Shown piece by piece: positions 1 to 6,607 of a DNA stretch of 31,328 bases. A program made the position numbers and the translations under genes. Under the pieces are notes generated by a model. The model saw nothing but the letters and a program-made list of their open reading frames with translations. It did no database searches and had not been told where the DNA came from. Location: IMG/VR virus record IMGVR_UViG_3300032356_000009, positions 1-31,328 of that record, one strand, 5' to 3'. Source of the DNA: a virus. Each line of letters opens with the position of its first letter. Position 1 is the first letter of the stretch.

Positions 1-1
1 T

Positions 2-322
2 TTCGAGTTCGAGATTGTGGATGCCGATCTCGACCTGCCGGTTCGGGTGTCGAAGTGGGTACGAAAACCGAAGCGGTTGGCGCATCCGAGTAAGAGTGGA
101 AAGGTCACAAACCTTTACCGCGTTCTGGCTGCGCTCTACGGCGTCGCACAGATGACGGAAGAACAACTCCACGGCGCCGAGGAGTACGTGCAGACCGTCG
201 CCGTCGGGCGCGAGTACCAGTTGACGTTGGAGACCAAACCCTCCGGGTGGGTTGAGATCGTGCACATTGCGCCCGTTCGCGCGCGCCGGAAGGAGAAGCA
301 GATTGACGACGTTCCGTTCTAA
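2..322 (+). CDS. Probable single-stranded DNA-binding protein (5' end cut by window)
   Basis: The frame is open from the first bases of the window, so the true start lies upstream; a GTG at 17 is the first internal candidate. The visible 106 residues end in an acidic, aromatic tip, IDDVPF, which matches the DDIPF-type tail that bacterial and phage SSBs use to recruit partner proteins. The preceding part has alternating beta-like stretches and basic patches (KWVRKPKRL, RARRKEK). The tail plus the replication and nuclease neighbours suggest an SSB-like or DUF669-like phage protein; the OB fold itself cannot be confirmed by eye. The end overlaps the next gene by 20 bases, pointing to translational coupling. 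Confidence 0.5.
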   Translation, partial: FEFEIVDADLDLPVRVSKWVRKPKRLAHPSKSGKVTNLYRVLAALYGVAQMTEEQLHGAEEYVQTVAVGREYQLTLETKPSGWVEIVHIAPVRARRKEKQIDDVPF

Positions 323-728
323 AAGCGAACCTCGCTGGAAACGAAAGGAGAGGAGCGTACTGAAGGCTTTACAAGCCACGTTCGGGCGGGTGGGCGATCC
401 GTCGCTTGCCCGCCTTTTGACATCAACCGGGCGCGTGGGGCACTTGACGCGCTTCGGCGTTGATGGGTTTGTCGGTAACAATCCGGGTTTCGCGGTAGAA
501 GTGAAAGCGAGGAAACATATGCTGACCAAACCGACACTCGACGCGCTGCTTCAGACAATCGACCGCGCCGCGCGCTTTGAGTGTATTCCGCTGTTTGTGT
601 TGGTCTTCGGCGACGACGTACCGACCAGAACCGAGAACGGTGCGCGGGTGGATCGGGAGTGGGTAATGATGCCGCGCCGCGTGCTTGATGAACTCGTCGG
701 TAAGCACAAAGGGGACGGCGATGCGTGA
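303..728 (+). CDS. PD-(D/E)XK nuclease, possible Holliday-junction resolvase
   Basis: A 141-residue protein. I chose the TTG at 303 because AGGAG (291-295) lies seven bases upstream and the start overlaps the end of the SSB-like gene; an upstream GTG would only add residues read out of frame from that gene. The core shows the PD-(D/E)XK signature: FGVDGF (Asp about 54) followed by AVEVKAR (Glu 66, Lys 68), after a helix rich in Lys and Arg. Size and motif spacing fit Hjc-, RecU- or VRR-type resolvases, which act on branched recombination or packaging intermediates. The exact family is not certain. It overlaps the next gene at ATGCGTGATGA. Confidence 0.6.
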   Translation: MTTFRSKSEPRWKRKERSVLKALQATFGRVGDPSLARLLTSTGRVGHLTRFGVDGFVGNNPGFAVEVKARKHMLTKPTLDALLQTIDRAARFECIPLFVLVFGDDVPTRTENGARVDREWVMMPRRVLDELVGKHKGDGDA

Positions 729-1089
729 TGACGATCTGCGCGCCGCGATGTCGTTCTTCGCCGAACGTCTACGCGACGCAGATATAGACGAGACGCGACT
801 GCTGCGCTGGACGCGCCACAAACTGCGCAACGACGCGCAAGCGGTTGCGGAACTGATGCTGACGGTCGGGTACCTACCGACGTTCATTCGTTATTTTCTG
901 CGCTACCACATCACGCACGTCGATCCGGAGACCGACGGTGAGGATGTGACGCTCGCCGTCGCCGATCTGCGCGCGGCGGCGAAGCGATTGCGACAACCCT
1001 ACCGCGACCTCGCGGCGGTGTGCTTACGGTGGGGGTACGTCCACGAGACGGTGGTGCAGATGCTGGCGCGAGCACTGGAGCGGAAATGA
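721..1089 (+). CDS. Hypothetical helical protein
   Basis: A 122-residue protein that I do not recognise. The ATG at 721 overlaps the previous stop and has AAGGGG upstream; longer readings to 685 would lie inside the nuclease gene. The sequence is charged and mostly helical (for example RDDDLRAAMSFFAERL and RLLRWTRHKL), with a central PETDGED loop and no membrane segment or metal motif. It is translationally coupled on both sides (ATGA overlap at 1086), so it is probably made together with the nuclease and the small proteins after it. Confidence 0.55.
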   Translation: MRDDDLRAAMSFFAERLRDADIDETRLLRWTRHKLRNDAQAVAELMLTVGYLPTFIRYFLRYHITHVDPETDGEDVTLAVADLRAAAKRLRQPYRDLAAVCLRWGYVHETVVQMLARALERK

Positions 1090-1286
1090 ACAAGAGTACG
1101 TATAGGTTGTACCGCCGCTTCACCGCCTTCCGCCACCTGCAGGCGGTGAGGGTTGCAGTGCTGCTGGCACGCGCAGGCGCGAGACGGAAACGCCCGCGTT
1201 GGGCGATGCCGGCGCTGGAAGCGGAGCGCTTGAGGAAGACGCTGCGAAAGATGAGAAAGGAAGGCGAAAATGTGGTGGAAGATTGA
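1086..1286 (+). CDS. Small basic hypothetical protein
   Basis: A 66-residue, very basic protein (RRFTAFRHLQ, ARRKRPRW, RLRKTLRKMRKEG). The ATG at 1086 shares bases with the stop of the preceding gene (ATGA). Its composition would suit nucleic-acid binding, but no family is recognisable. It overlaps the next gene by 17 bases, in line with the coupled arrangement of this block. Confidence 0.5.
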   Translation: MNKSTYRLYRRFTAFRHLQAVRVAVLLARAGARRKRPRWAMPALEAERLRKTLRKMRKEGENVVED

Positions 1287-1503
1287 GCCTATTCCACATC
1301 AAGAACTGGAGGAGTGGACGCGCGCGGTCGGTCGGTTTGAGCGCGCCGCGAAGCGCGACGTTGCGGTGCGCGCGGCGGGGGCGTTCGTCATCTACGACGT
1401 AGACGGGAAATTAGGCTACGTCGCCGGTCGTGAAGCGCCGGAGGGGGCGTATCTTGTGGAGCGTTGGGTTCGCGGCAAGAGGGGGTGGATGTGGTATGAC
1501 TGA
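1270..1503 (+). CDS. Small hypothetical protein, Trp-rich ends
   Basis: A 77-residue protein starting MWWKIEPIP and ending GWMWYD. The ATG at 1270 follows a GGAAGG Shine-Dalgarno-like stretch. Its centre reads as short beta strands (AFVIYDVDGKLGYVAG, YLVERWVRGK), a pattern also seen in the small accessory proteins of the 6.2-8.9 kb region. No function can be assigned. The end overlaps the start of the membrane protein gene at 1496. Confidence 0.5.
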   Translation: MWWKIEPIPHQELEEWTRAVGRFERAAKRDVAVRAAGAFVIYDVDGKLGYVAGREAPEGAYLVERWVRGKRGWMWYD

Positions 1504-2131
1504 TCTTATCGCCTGGATCATCGCCGGAGGCGTCATCTTCGCCCTCGTCAACAGCAACGTCGCCGATGGACTGTTGAGCGCGCTCGACCTCAGCGACAAC
1601 CTCAAGCGCGCGGCGGATTGGGCAAGCGGGGTGCGCGGGGTTCCGGCGGGCGTCGCAGCGGTGTGTTTCTTCGCTATGGCGTATGTCTTCGGCGCGCTGG
1701 CGTATCGCTACGATCTCGTCCCGACGTGGCGGTTTATGCAGCCGATTGCTAACGATGTGCTGGCGACGGGTGCAGAGTGGTTGACGTTGTTCGTGGTGTT
1801 CTTGACGTTACTCCCTACGCTGATTGAAATCGCGGCGGCGAAGTTGGCTCAACGCGATGTTCAGATGTTGAAGTGGATGGTCTACTTCTTCATTTTCTTC
1901 GACATCGTAACCGACTACGGCGAAGCCGCCGCGCTCGTTGAGGTTTGGCAGCGCGACGGGTTGTTCGCGCCGCTGCCGGGAGCGCTGCAAGGCGCGGCGG
2001 TGGTGATGGCAAAAATCGGCTGGACGTTTGCGGCGTCATTCGCGTTTGAGTTCCTTGCGGTTCTGCTCGCATTGACGGCGCTGCTGCTTGCAGGGAACAT
2101 CAAAGCGCCAAGCGGAGGAGGCGGGCGGTGA
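1496..2131 (+). CDS. Four-helix integral membrane protein
   Basis: A 211-residue protein with about four hydrophobic segments: residues 5-18 (WIIAGGVIFALV), about 50-70 (VAAVCFFAMAYVFGALAY), about 90-115 (TLFVVFLTLLPTLIEIAA) plus YFFIFFDIV, and the C-terminal FEFLAVLLALTALLLAG. The ATG at 1496 overlaps the previous gene by eight bases and is preferred over an in-frame start at 1430, which lies wholly inside that gene. It ends in SGGGGR and overlaps the GTG of the FtsK-like gene (GTGA), so the two proteins are probably co-translated and may form one membrane complex. Function unknown. Confidence 0.6.
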   Translation: MTDLIAWIIAGGVIFALVNSNVADGLLSALDLSDNLKRAADWASGVRGVPAGVAAVCFFAMAYVFGALAYRYDLVPTWRFMQPIANDVLATGAEWLTLFVVFLTLLPTLIEIAAAKLAQRDVQMLKWMVYFFIFFDIVTDYGEAAALVEVWQRDGLFAPLPGALQGAAVVMAKIGWTFAASFAFEFLAVLLALTALLLAGNIKAPSGGGGR

Positions 2132-3672
2132 ACGTCAGCGGCAAAACGGTGTTTCTAATGCTATTCGGCGTCGCGCTGGCGTTCGGCGTTGATCCGGTCG
2201 CCGGGGTGTTTGCGTTCTTTGCGATGTTCGCTGCAACCAACCGCGACGCAGTGGTGCGCGCGTATCGCGCGCTGAACGACGCCGCGTATCAGGTCGAGCG
2301 CCAACTTGAACAGCGTGGCTTGCTGCCGACGGCGCTGCGTACTGTCACAACACCGTATAGAAATAAAAGAGAAGAGGATGTTGTGACGGTTGACGAGACC
2401 GCCGACGCGCCGACCGGCGCCGCCGCAGCCCCCGCTGCTGTCACAACACCGTATAGAAATAAAAGAGAAGATACTGTTGTGACGCTTCCTTCTCCCTCTG
2501 TGTTCAACCCCACCGACCCGCGTCCGGCGCGGTTCGCGGTTCCGCTGGGTGTTGACCAGACCGGCGCGTTTCGTTGGTTGGACTTCGGGAGCGACGCGCT
2601 GCATATTGGGCTGTACGGAACCAGCGGCTGCGGGAAGGATCACCTGCTGCGGCTGTGGTTCGCCGCGCTGCTGAACGAGATGGCGGTGCGGTGGGCGATA
2701 CTGGACGGTAAGGGCGACTGGTTGACGCCAAACCTCGCCCGACTGCCGCAGATGCTTTTCCCACCGGCGGGCGGTTACGGCGACGAGGGACAACGGCGGA
2801 TACTGAACGCGATCGGCGCAATCAACGAGGAAGCAAAGCGTCGGTTCGGGTTACTGCTCGGCGCGGGCGTGCGCAGCGTTGAGGAGTATAACCAGACCGC
2901 GCCCGATCCGCTACCGCTGCTGGTGGTGTTGGCGACGGATATTATTGATGCCGTTGACGAGACGGAACGTTTACTGATCGCGCTGGTCAGCAAAGCGCGG
3001 GCGTTGGGCATTCGGGTTATCGTCTCGATGCAGACGCCCACCGGCAAGCGGCTGGAGTGGCGGATGAACTTGTCAACGCTCATTTCCGGCGCGCTGGTGG
3101 ACGGAAGCCAGGACGCCCCGGCGTTGGGGGTGCGCGATCCGAAGGCGCTGGTGTACCGCCCGTCGCAACTACCGCCGCCGCCCGGTGAGCGCGGGCTGTT
3201 CGTGGTGCGTCACAACAACGAACAGTTCCTTATCCGAACACCGGCGTTGGTCGGGGATTTCGACGGGTTGATCAACGCGCGCAACGACGCGGCGCTGCTG
3301 GAGACGTTATTGTTCAGCGCCGTCACAACACCTCATATAAATAAAAGAGAAGCGGATGATGTGACGCTTGATAAGACCGTCCCCGCGCTTGCCGATGCGT
3401 CGGGACGGCGGGGACGGTCGGATACGGCATCAGAAGGCGCGGGGACGGCTTCCGTCCCGTCCCCTTCCCCAAGCGTCCCCGTCCCCGACCGTCCCGAACC
3501 CGCAAAAATCGCCCAAATCGGGGGTTTTCGCGGGGACGGGGACGGCGGGGACGATGCGTTGCTGGCAGCGCTTGCAGCGCTCCAGCGCGCGGGCGTCAGT
3601 CGAGAGCAGGCGCGGACGCTGGGCGCGCGGTTCCGTAACTCAGACTGGGCGCGCGCGGCGCGGCTGAATTGA
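2128..3672 (+). CDS. FtsK/HerA-like membrane-anchored ATPase with non-canonical Walker motifs
   Basis: A 514-residue protein. Residues 7-35 are one or two membrane segments. After a linker comes a RecA-fold region that lines up with FtsK/SpoIIIE motors: HIGLYGTSGCGKDHLLR (Walker A, 164-171), RWAILDGKGDW, LPLLVVLATDIIDAV (Walker B position, 264-271), then ALGIRVIVSMQTPTG and a C-terminal GLFVVR strand. Walker A has Asp where Ser or Thr is normal, and the Walker B Asp-Glu is replaced by Ala-Thr-Asp, so ATPase activity is uncertain. Three 45-bp palindromes are read in frame (residues 73-87, 105-119, 399-413). A Pro/Gly/Asp-rich tail contains GC-rich palindromes and ends in a basic helix. An FtsK-type pump is unusual in a siphovirus; its role is unknown. 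Confidence 0.7.
   Translation: MNVSGKTVFLMLFGVALAFGVDPVAGVFAFFAMFAATNRDAVVRAYRALNDAAYQVERQLEQRGLLPTALRTVTTPYRNKREEDVVTVDETADAPTGAAAAPAAVTTPYRNKREDTVVTLPSPSVFNPTDPRPARFAVPLGVDQTGAFRWLDFGSDALHIGLYGTSGCGKDHLLRLWFAALLNEMAVRWAILDGKGDWLTPNLARLPQMLFPPAGGYGDEGQRRILNAIGAINEEAKRRFGLLLGAGVRSVEEYNQTAPDPLPLLVVLATDIIDAVDETERLLIALVSKARALGIRVIVSMQTPTGKRLEWRMNLSTLISGALVDGSQDAPALGVRDPKALVYRPSQLPPPPGERGLFVVRHNNEQFLIRTPALVGDFDGLINARNDAALLETLLFSAVTTPHINKREADDVTLDKTVPALADASGRRGRSDTASEGAGTASVPSPSPSVPVPDRPEPAKIAQIGGFRGDGDGGDDALLAALAALQRAGVSREQARTLGARFRNSDWARAARLN
2344..2388 (+). repeat. 45-bp palindromic element, copy 1 (coding)
   Basis: The arms GTCACAACA and TGTTGTGAC (9 bp) surround the core TATAGAAATAAAAGA. It is read in frame in the FtsK-like gene as 15 codons beginning VTTPYRNKRE. 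It is identical to copy 2 over its first 31 bases, which points to recent duplication or gene conversion. Confidence 0.9.
2440..2484 (+). repeat. 45-bp palindromic element, copy 2 (coding)
   Basis: Same arms and core as copy 1, with a start-to-start distance of 96 bp. It is in the same reading phase of the FtsK-like gene and encodes VTTPYRNKREDTVVT. The stem is 9 bp; positions 10 and 35 no longer pair. Confidence 0.9.
3322..3366 (+). repeat. 45-bp palindromic element, copy 3 (coding, diverged)
   Basis: The third in-frame copy in the FtsK-like gene, encoding VTTPHINKREADDVT. The core reads ATATAAATAAAAGA. The right arm has a mismatch (GATGTGAC), so the stem is only six plus two base pairs. 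This is the most degraded copy of the family. Confidence 0.85.
3375..3419 (+). repeat. GC-rich palindrome, 10-bp perfect arms, 45 bp total
   Basis: GACCGTCCCC (3375-3384) is perfectly inverted as GGGGACGGTC (3410-3419). It begins eight bases after copy 3 of the A-rich element and has the same total length, yet its sequence is unrelated. It is read in frame within the FtsK-like gene. Confidence 0.75.
3442..3458 (+). repeat. Short GC-rich hairpin
   Basis: GGGACGG, a three-base loop CTT, then CCGTCCC: a perfect 7-bp stem inside the low-complexity tail of the FtsK-like gene. It is built from the same GGGACGG word as the palindromes on either side. Confidence 0.7.
3489..3539 (+). repeat. Imperfect GC-rich palindrome, 51 bp
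   Basis: CCGTCCC (3489) ... CCCGCAAAAA on the left pairs imperfectly with TTTTCGCGGGGACGG (3525-3539) on the right. The inner CCC and GGG of the centre can also pair. The length is a multiple of three and the gene's frame stays open through it. Confidence 0.65.
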
Positions 3673-3690
3673 CGATAGAAAGGAGTGGGT

Positions 3691-4416
3691 ATGGTTACCG
3701 TCATCTCATACGGCGGCGGGGTGCAGAGTACCGCACTGGTCGTACTCGCAATGCAGCGCGGGTGGCAGATTGACGAGATCGTACACGTCGATCTGCTGGA
3801 CGCAGAGTCGCCTGCAACGCGCGAGTACGTCAAATACTTCGCGGGTTGGTTGCGAGAGGTGCATCAACGCGACATCACAATCCTACAGCGCGATCTGTAC
3901 GGGGATATGCTGGCTAATCCGGCGTTTACGCCCGCGCCGTGGCGTGCACGAGACGGCTCGTTTATGCTCAAGCGCCAATGCACACGGCAGTACAAGGTGG
4001 AACCGATCCGACGCTATCTGTACGACAAGTACCGACGCGAGCGGATCGGATTGATGCTGGGAATCAGCGTAGACGAGTTCCACCGGATGCGCGATTCCGG
4101 CTTCAAACGTATTGAGAACGTCTACCCGCTGGTAGACGAGCGCCTTACCCGCAACGATTGCCGCGCGATCCTCGAACGCGCCGGGCTTGCAACGCCGCCG
4201 AAATCGTCGTGCTGGTTCTGTCCGTATCGATCCGTCCGCAGTCAGTCTGAGTTGCTCAAGCAGTACCCGACGCTGCGCGAGATGGGTGAGGAACTAGAGC
4301 GGCGCATCAACGAGGAGCGGCGGAAGCGGGGGAAAGACGAGATCGCGGTGTTGCGTGCGGACGCTGCGCTTGACGACCAAAGCGACTTCTGTGAGGAAGG
4401 CTTCTGCGGCGCTTAG
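3691..4416 (+). CDS. PAPS-reductase-like PP-loop protein
   Basis: A 241-residue protein of the phosphoadenosine phosphosulfate reductase / adenine nucleotide alpha-hydrolase family. The PP-loop is SYGGGVQS (residues 6-13). Later it has a Cys-containing QCTRQYKVEP stretch (about 97), a CWFCPYRS cysteine pair (174-177) and a Cys-rich end (CEEGFC). I preferred the ATG at 3691 over the GTG at 3685 because AAAGGAG lies at good distance from the ATG but abuts the GTG. Family members activate a substrate with ATP for sulfur or amide chemistry; phage homologues are common but their substrates are mostly unknown. A link to DNA or tRNA modification is only a guess. Confidence 0.75.
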   Translation: MVTVISYGGGVQSTALVVLAMQRGWQIDEIVHVDLLDAESPATREYVKYFAGWLREVHQRDITILQRDLYGDMLANPAFTPAPWRARDGSFMLKRQCTRQYKVEPIRRYLYDKYRRERIGLMLGISVDEFHRMRDSGFKRIENVYPLVDERLTRNDCRAILERAGLATPPKSSCWFCPYRSVRSQSELLKQYPTLREMGEELERRINEERRKRGKDEIAVLRADAALDDQSDFCEEGFCGA

Positions 4417-4436
4417 CGGGTTCTGGAGTGGTGTCT

Positions 4437-4481
4437 GTCACAACACACTATAGAAATAAAAGAAGAATGCGTGTTGTGACG
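4437..4481 (+). repeat. 45-bp palindromic element, copy 4 (intergenic)
   Basis: Lies between the PP-loop gene stop and the Shine-Dalgarno of the next gene. It has a 10-bp stem (GTCACAACAC / GTGTTGTGAC) and the core TATAGAAATAAAAGA. It occupies over half of this 82-base gap. Confidence 0.9.
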
Positions 4482-4498
4482 GGGAAGGAGCGCATCAC

Positions 4499-5218
4499 GT
4501 GAAGTTCCGCATTCTCGCAGCACTGGCGGTTCTGTTGCTGAGCGCCCCAAGCGCGCTGGGCGTCCAGCGCGCGCTTGCGCCGACGCGCGGCGACCTCGCG
4601 GGCTGGCTTGCGGCGGTCGGAATAGAGTTGGCGTATCTGTCGCTGGCGTTCGCGGTGTTTGAAGACCGGCAGCGCCAGCGCCTGGCGGCGCGCGTGGCGC
4701 GGGCGGCGGTGCTGACTGCGATTGTGTTGAACGTTCTGGCAGACTACGCCGCGCGCGTTCCGGCGGGGTTGAGCAGTGCTGCGCAGTTTCTCACAACGTT
4801 CGACTGGCTGCTGCTGATGCTGTCGGTGTTGGAAAGCGCGCCGCTGGCGACGCTGGCGTATACGCTTGCGACGTTGCTGCATACGCACGGCGGTTCGCAT
4901 CCGCATCCGCAACCGGATGCGTCGTATACGGCGCATACGGCGCATACGGATACGCATACGGATACGCATACGGCGCATACGGATACGCATACGGCGCATA
5001 CGGATACGCATACGGCGCATACGGATACGCATACGGCGCATACGGATACGCATACGGCGCATACGGATACGCATACGGCGCATACGGCGCATACGCAGCG
5101 CACTGCGTCGTACCGGTGCCCGCACTGCGGTGCGGTGCTGGCGAAGCAGCAGCAGTACGCGGCTGCGCTGCGGTACGGGTATTGTGGGAAGTGCCGTAGT
5201 CAGAAGAAGGTGACGTAG
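4499..5218 (+). CDS. Membrane protein with His-rich tandem repeat and C-terminal zinc ribbon
   Basis: A 239-residue protein starting at GTG 4499, with AAGGAG eight bases upstream. The N terminus has a signal-like hydrophobic stretch (ILAALAVLLLSAPSALG), then further hydrophobic segments (about residues 35-55, 70-85 and 100-125). From about residue 140 the chain becomes Thr/His/Asp repeats (TDTHTAH, six exact copies plus partial ones). It ends with a zinc ribbon: CPHC (207-210) and CGKC (229-232). The His-rich stretch could bind metal, and the ribbon suggests binding of nucleic acid or protein at the membrane. No family name is recognisable. It ends two bases before the methylase gene. Confidence 0.6.
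   Translation: MKFRILAALAVLLLSAPSALGVQRALAPTRGDLAGWLAAVGIELAYLSLAFAVFEDRQRQRLAARVARAAVLTAIVLNVLADYAARVPAGLSSAAQFLTTFDWLLLMLSVLESAPLATLAYTLATLLHTHGGSHPHPQPDASYTAHTAHTDTHTDTHTAHTDTHTAHTDTHTAHTDTHTAHTDTHTAHTDTHTAHTAHTQRTASYRCPHCGAVLAKQQQYAAALRYGYCGKCRSQKKVT
4921..5098 (+). repeat. 21-bp tandem repeat region (six exact copies plus flanking partial units)
   Basis: Units begin with GGATAC at 4960, 4981, 5002, 5023, 5044 and 5065; each is 21 bp and encodes TDTHTAH. Within each unit a six-base word (CATACG or GATACG) recurs, so the array probably grew by replication slippage. Partial units lie on both sides. The frame is kept because 21 is a multiple of three. Confidence 0.95.
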
Positions 5219-5219
5219 T

Positions 5220-6149
5220 ATGAGGAAGATACGCGCCCCGTTCCCGTATTACGGCGGGAAGTACACCATCGTTGACGAACTGAACCGGCGTTTCGGTGAT
5301 GTGGATGTACGGATCGATCCGTTCTGCGGATCGGCGGCGTGGATACTCACATCGCCGCCGGTGAAGACGGAGATCATCAACGATCTTTACGCCGATGTGG
5401 TCAACGCCTACCGCGCCATTCGCGCCGACCCGGACGCCGTTGCGCACTATTGCGATTATCCGGTGTCGGAATTGGATAGGCTTGCGCGCATCTGGACGTT
5501 GCGCGAAACGTTACCGGAGCGCGCTGCGCGCTGCGCTGCCGATCCGAACTGGTACGACGCACGGGCGGCAGGGTATTATCTCTATACCGTCTCAACCGAC
5601 ATAAAGGCGCAACCGTACAAGCGCGGCCCTTGGGTGGTTGAGAATGGGAAACTGGTCAAGCGCAGTGGGGTGAATGGGATGACGAAATCAGTACCTAAAC
5701 AAGTAAAGCCCTTTGGAACTTCCAAAGTGCGCTACGCCGCGTTGGTCGTCTGGTTCCGTCAGATTGCCGAGCGGTTGCGTGGTGTGGTAATTCTCTGCGG
5801 CGACTGGCTGCGCGCGGTTAGTACGTTCCCGTCGGGGAAATACGGCGCAACCGCGATCCTTATCGACCCGCCGTATCCAGAATACGGTCAACGTCTCTAC
5901 GCAACCGACGCGCAATCTTCCGTCTGGTTCGACGCCGCGCGTTGGGCGGTTGCGAATGGAGACAACCCGCTTGTGCGGATCGCGGTGTGCGGCTATTGGT
6001 CGCCCGAAACCGACGCGGTGTTTCCGTCCGACTGGGCGAGGTTTCGTTGGACGACACAAGGCGGGTTTGGTAATCTTCGGAAGCGCGGCGCGAACGAGAA
6101 CCGATTCCGGGAGTGCGTCTGGTTTAGCCCGCATTGCAGGCGGGGGTAA
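5220..6149 (+). CDS. D12-class adenine-specific DNA methyltransferase (first of two)
   Basis: A 309-residue protein of the Dam/D12 N6-adenine methylase type. The N terminus has PFPYYGGKY (residues 7-15, the conserved start of D12 enzymes). The SAM-binding loop is IDPFCGSAAW (32-41), with IINDLYADVVNAY following. The catalytic motif IV is DPPY (216-219). It methylates adenine in DNA, probably to protect phage DNA from host restriction; the site is unknown. The ATG at 5220 lies just after the previous stop. It shares fold and many blocks (HWAVANGDNP-like, CVWFS.HC) with the methylase at 22473. Confidence 0.85.
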   Translation: MRKIRAPFPYYGGKYTIVDELNRRFGDVDVRIDPFCGSAAWILTSPPVKTEIINDLYADVVNAYRAIRADPDAVAHYCDYPVSELDRLARIWTLRETLPERAARCAADPNWYDARAAGYYLYTVSTDIKAQPYKRGPWVVENGKLVKRSGVNGMTKSVPKQVKPFGTSKVRYAALVVWFRQIAERLRGVVILCGDWLRAVSTFPSGKYGATAILIDPPYPEYGQRLYATDAQSSVWFDAARWAVANGDNPLVRIAVCGYWSPETDAVFPSDWARFRWTTQGGFGNLRKRGANENRFRECVWFSPHCRRG

Positions 6150-6207
6150 AACAAAAGCCCCATCCGTCGAACCGGAACGCCCCTTCGTTGTTTTGAGGAG
6201 ACAAGCG

Positions 6208-6534
6208 ATGAAACTTCAACTTGAACGCACCCCAACCGCGATCTGCGCCGTCCTCACCGAGCAGAGCGCGTGCGACCGCATCATCACCGTCGCCCGCGCA
6301 AGCGACGCCATCGACGCGCTCGCGCTTGACATCCACACCGCCGCACTCAAGCCGCTCGACGCGCTGTTCTCGTTGCCGCGCGTCGTCTGCGTCGAGATCG
6401 AGCAGCGCAGCGGCGGTTGGCGCGTCGAGGTCGCGTACTGGAACAAAGGGCTGGGCACGTTGGCGCAGTATGAGGAAGATGCGGCGACGCTCTCAGAGGC
6501 GTTAGCGCGTTGTGTGTGGGCGCTGGCGAGGTAG
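6208..6534 (+). CDS. Small accessory hypothetical protein
   Basis: A 108-residue protein beginning MKLQLERTPTAI, with GAGGAG nine bases before the ATG at 6208. The sequence reads as beta strands (VVCVEIEQRSGGWRVEVAYW) followed by a helix (TLSEALARCVWALA). The strand-strand-helix ending resembles that of the minus-strand protein at 24343-24705, but the similarity is weak by eye. A strong terminator follows at 6556, so it closes the transcription unit begun upstream. Function unknown. Confidence 0.6.
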   Translation: MKLQLERTPTAICAVLTEQSACDRIITVARASDAIDALALDIHTAALKPLDALFSLPRVVCVEIEQRSGGWRVEVAYWNKGLGTLAQYEEDAATLSEALARCVWALAR

Positions 6535-6555
6535 CGGTGCGGGTTGACGTTGTGG

Positions 6556-6586
6556 AGCGCCGGGCGAACGTTCGGCGCTTTTTTTT
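6556..6586 (+). terminator. Rho-independent terminator
   Basis: The stem AGCGCCG (6556-6562) pairs with CGGCGCT (6573-6579) across a ten-base loop and runs into eight T residues. It ends the operon that includes the methylase and the small gene at 6208. Confidence 0.85.
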
Positions 6587-6607
6587 GTTTTAACAGAGGA
6601 GGTGGAA

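Noticed and set aside
2161-2793. Long minus-strand frame opposite the FtsK-like gene with SFISIRCCDS-type repeats
   Set aside because: It is the reverse reading of the palindromic elements and GC-rich codons; it has no promoter or Shine-Dalgarno and opposes a well-supported gene.
4448-5125. Arg/Met-rich frame opposite the 21-bp tandem repeat
   Set aside because: Low-complexity reading of the repeat; no start signals. The plus strand encodes a protein with credible membrane segments and a zinc ribbon.
6128-6200. GGGGG...CCCC dyad after the first methylase as a terminator
   Set aside because: The stem is only about four pairs with an A-rich loop and no T tract follows.
6551-6579. TTGACG near 6544 as a promoter for gene 6608
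   Set aside because: The sequence 17 bases on is AACGTT, a poor -10 box, and it falls inside the terminator stem.
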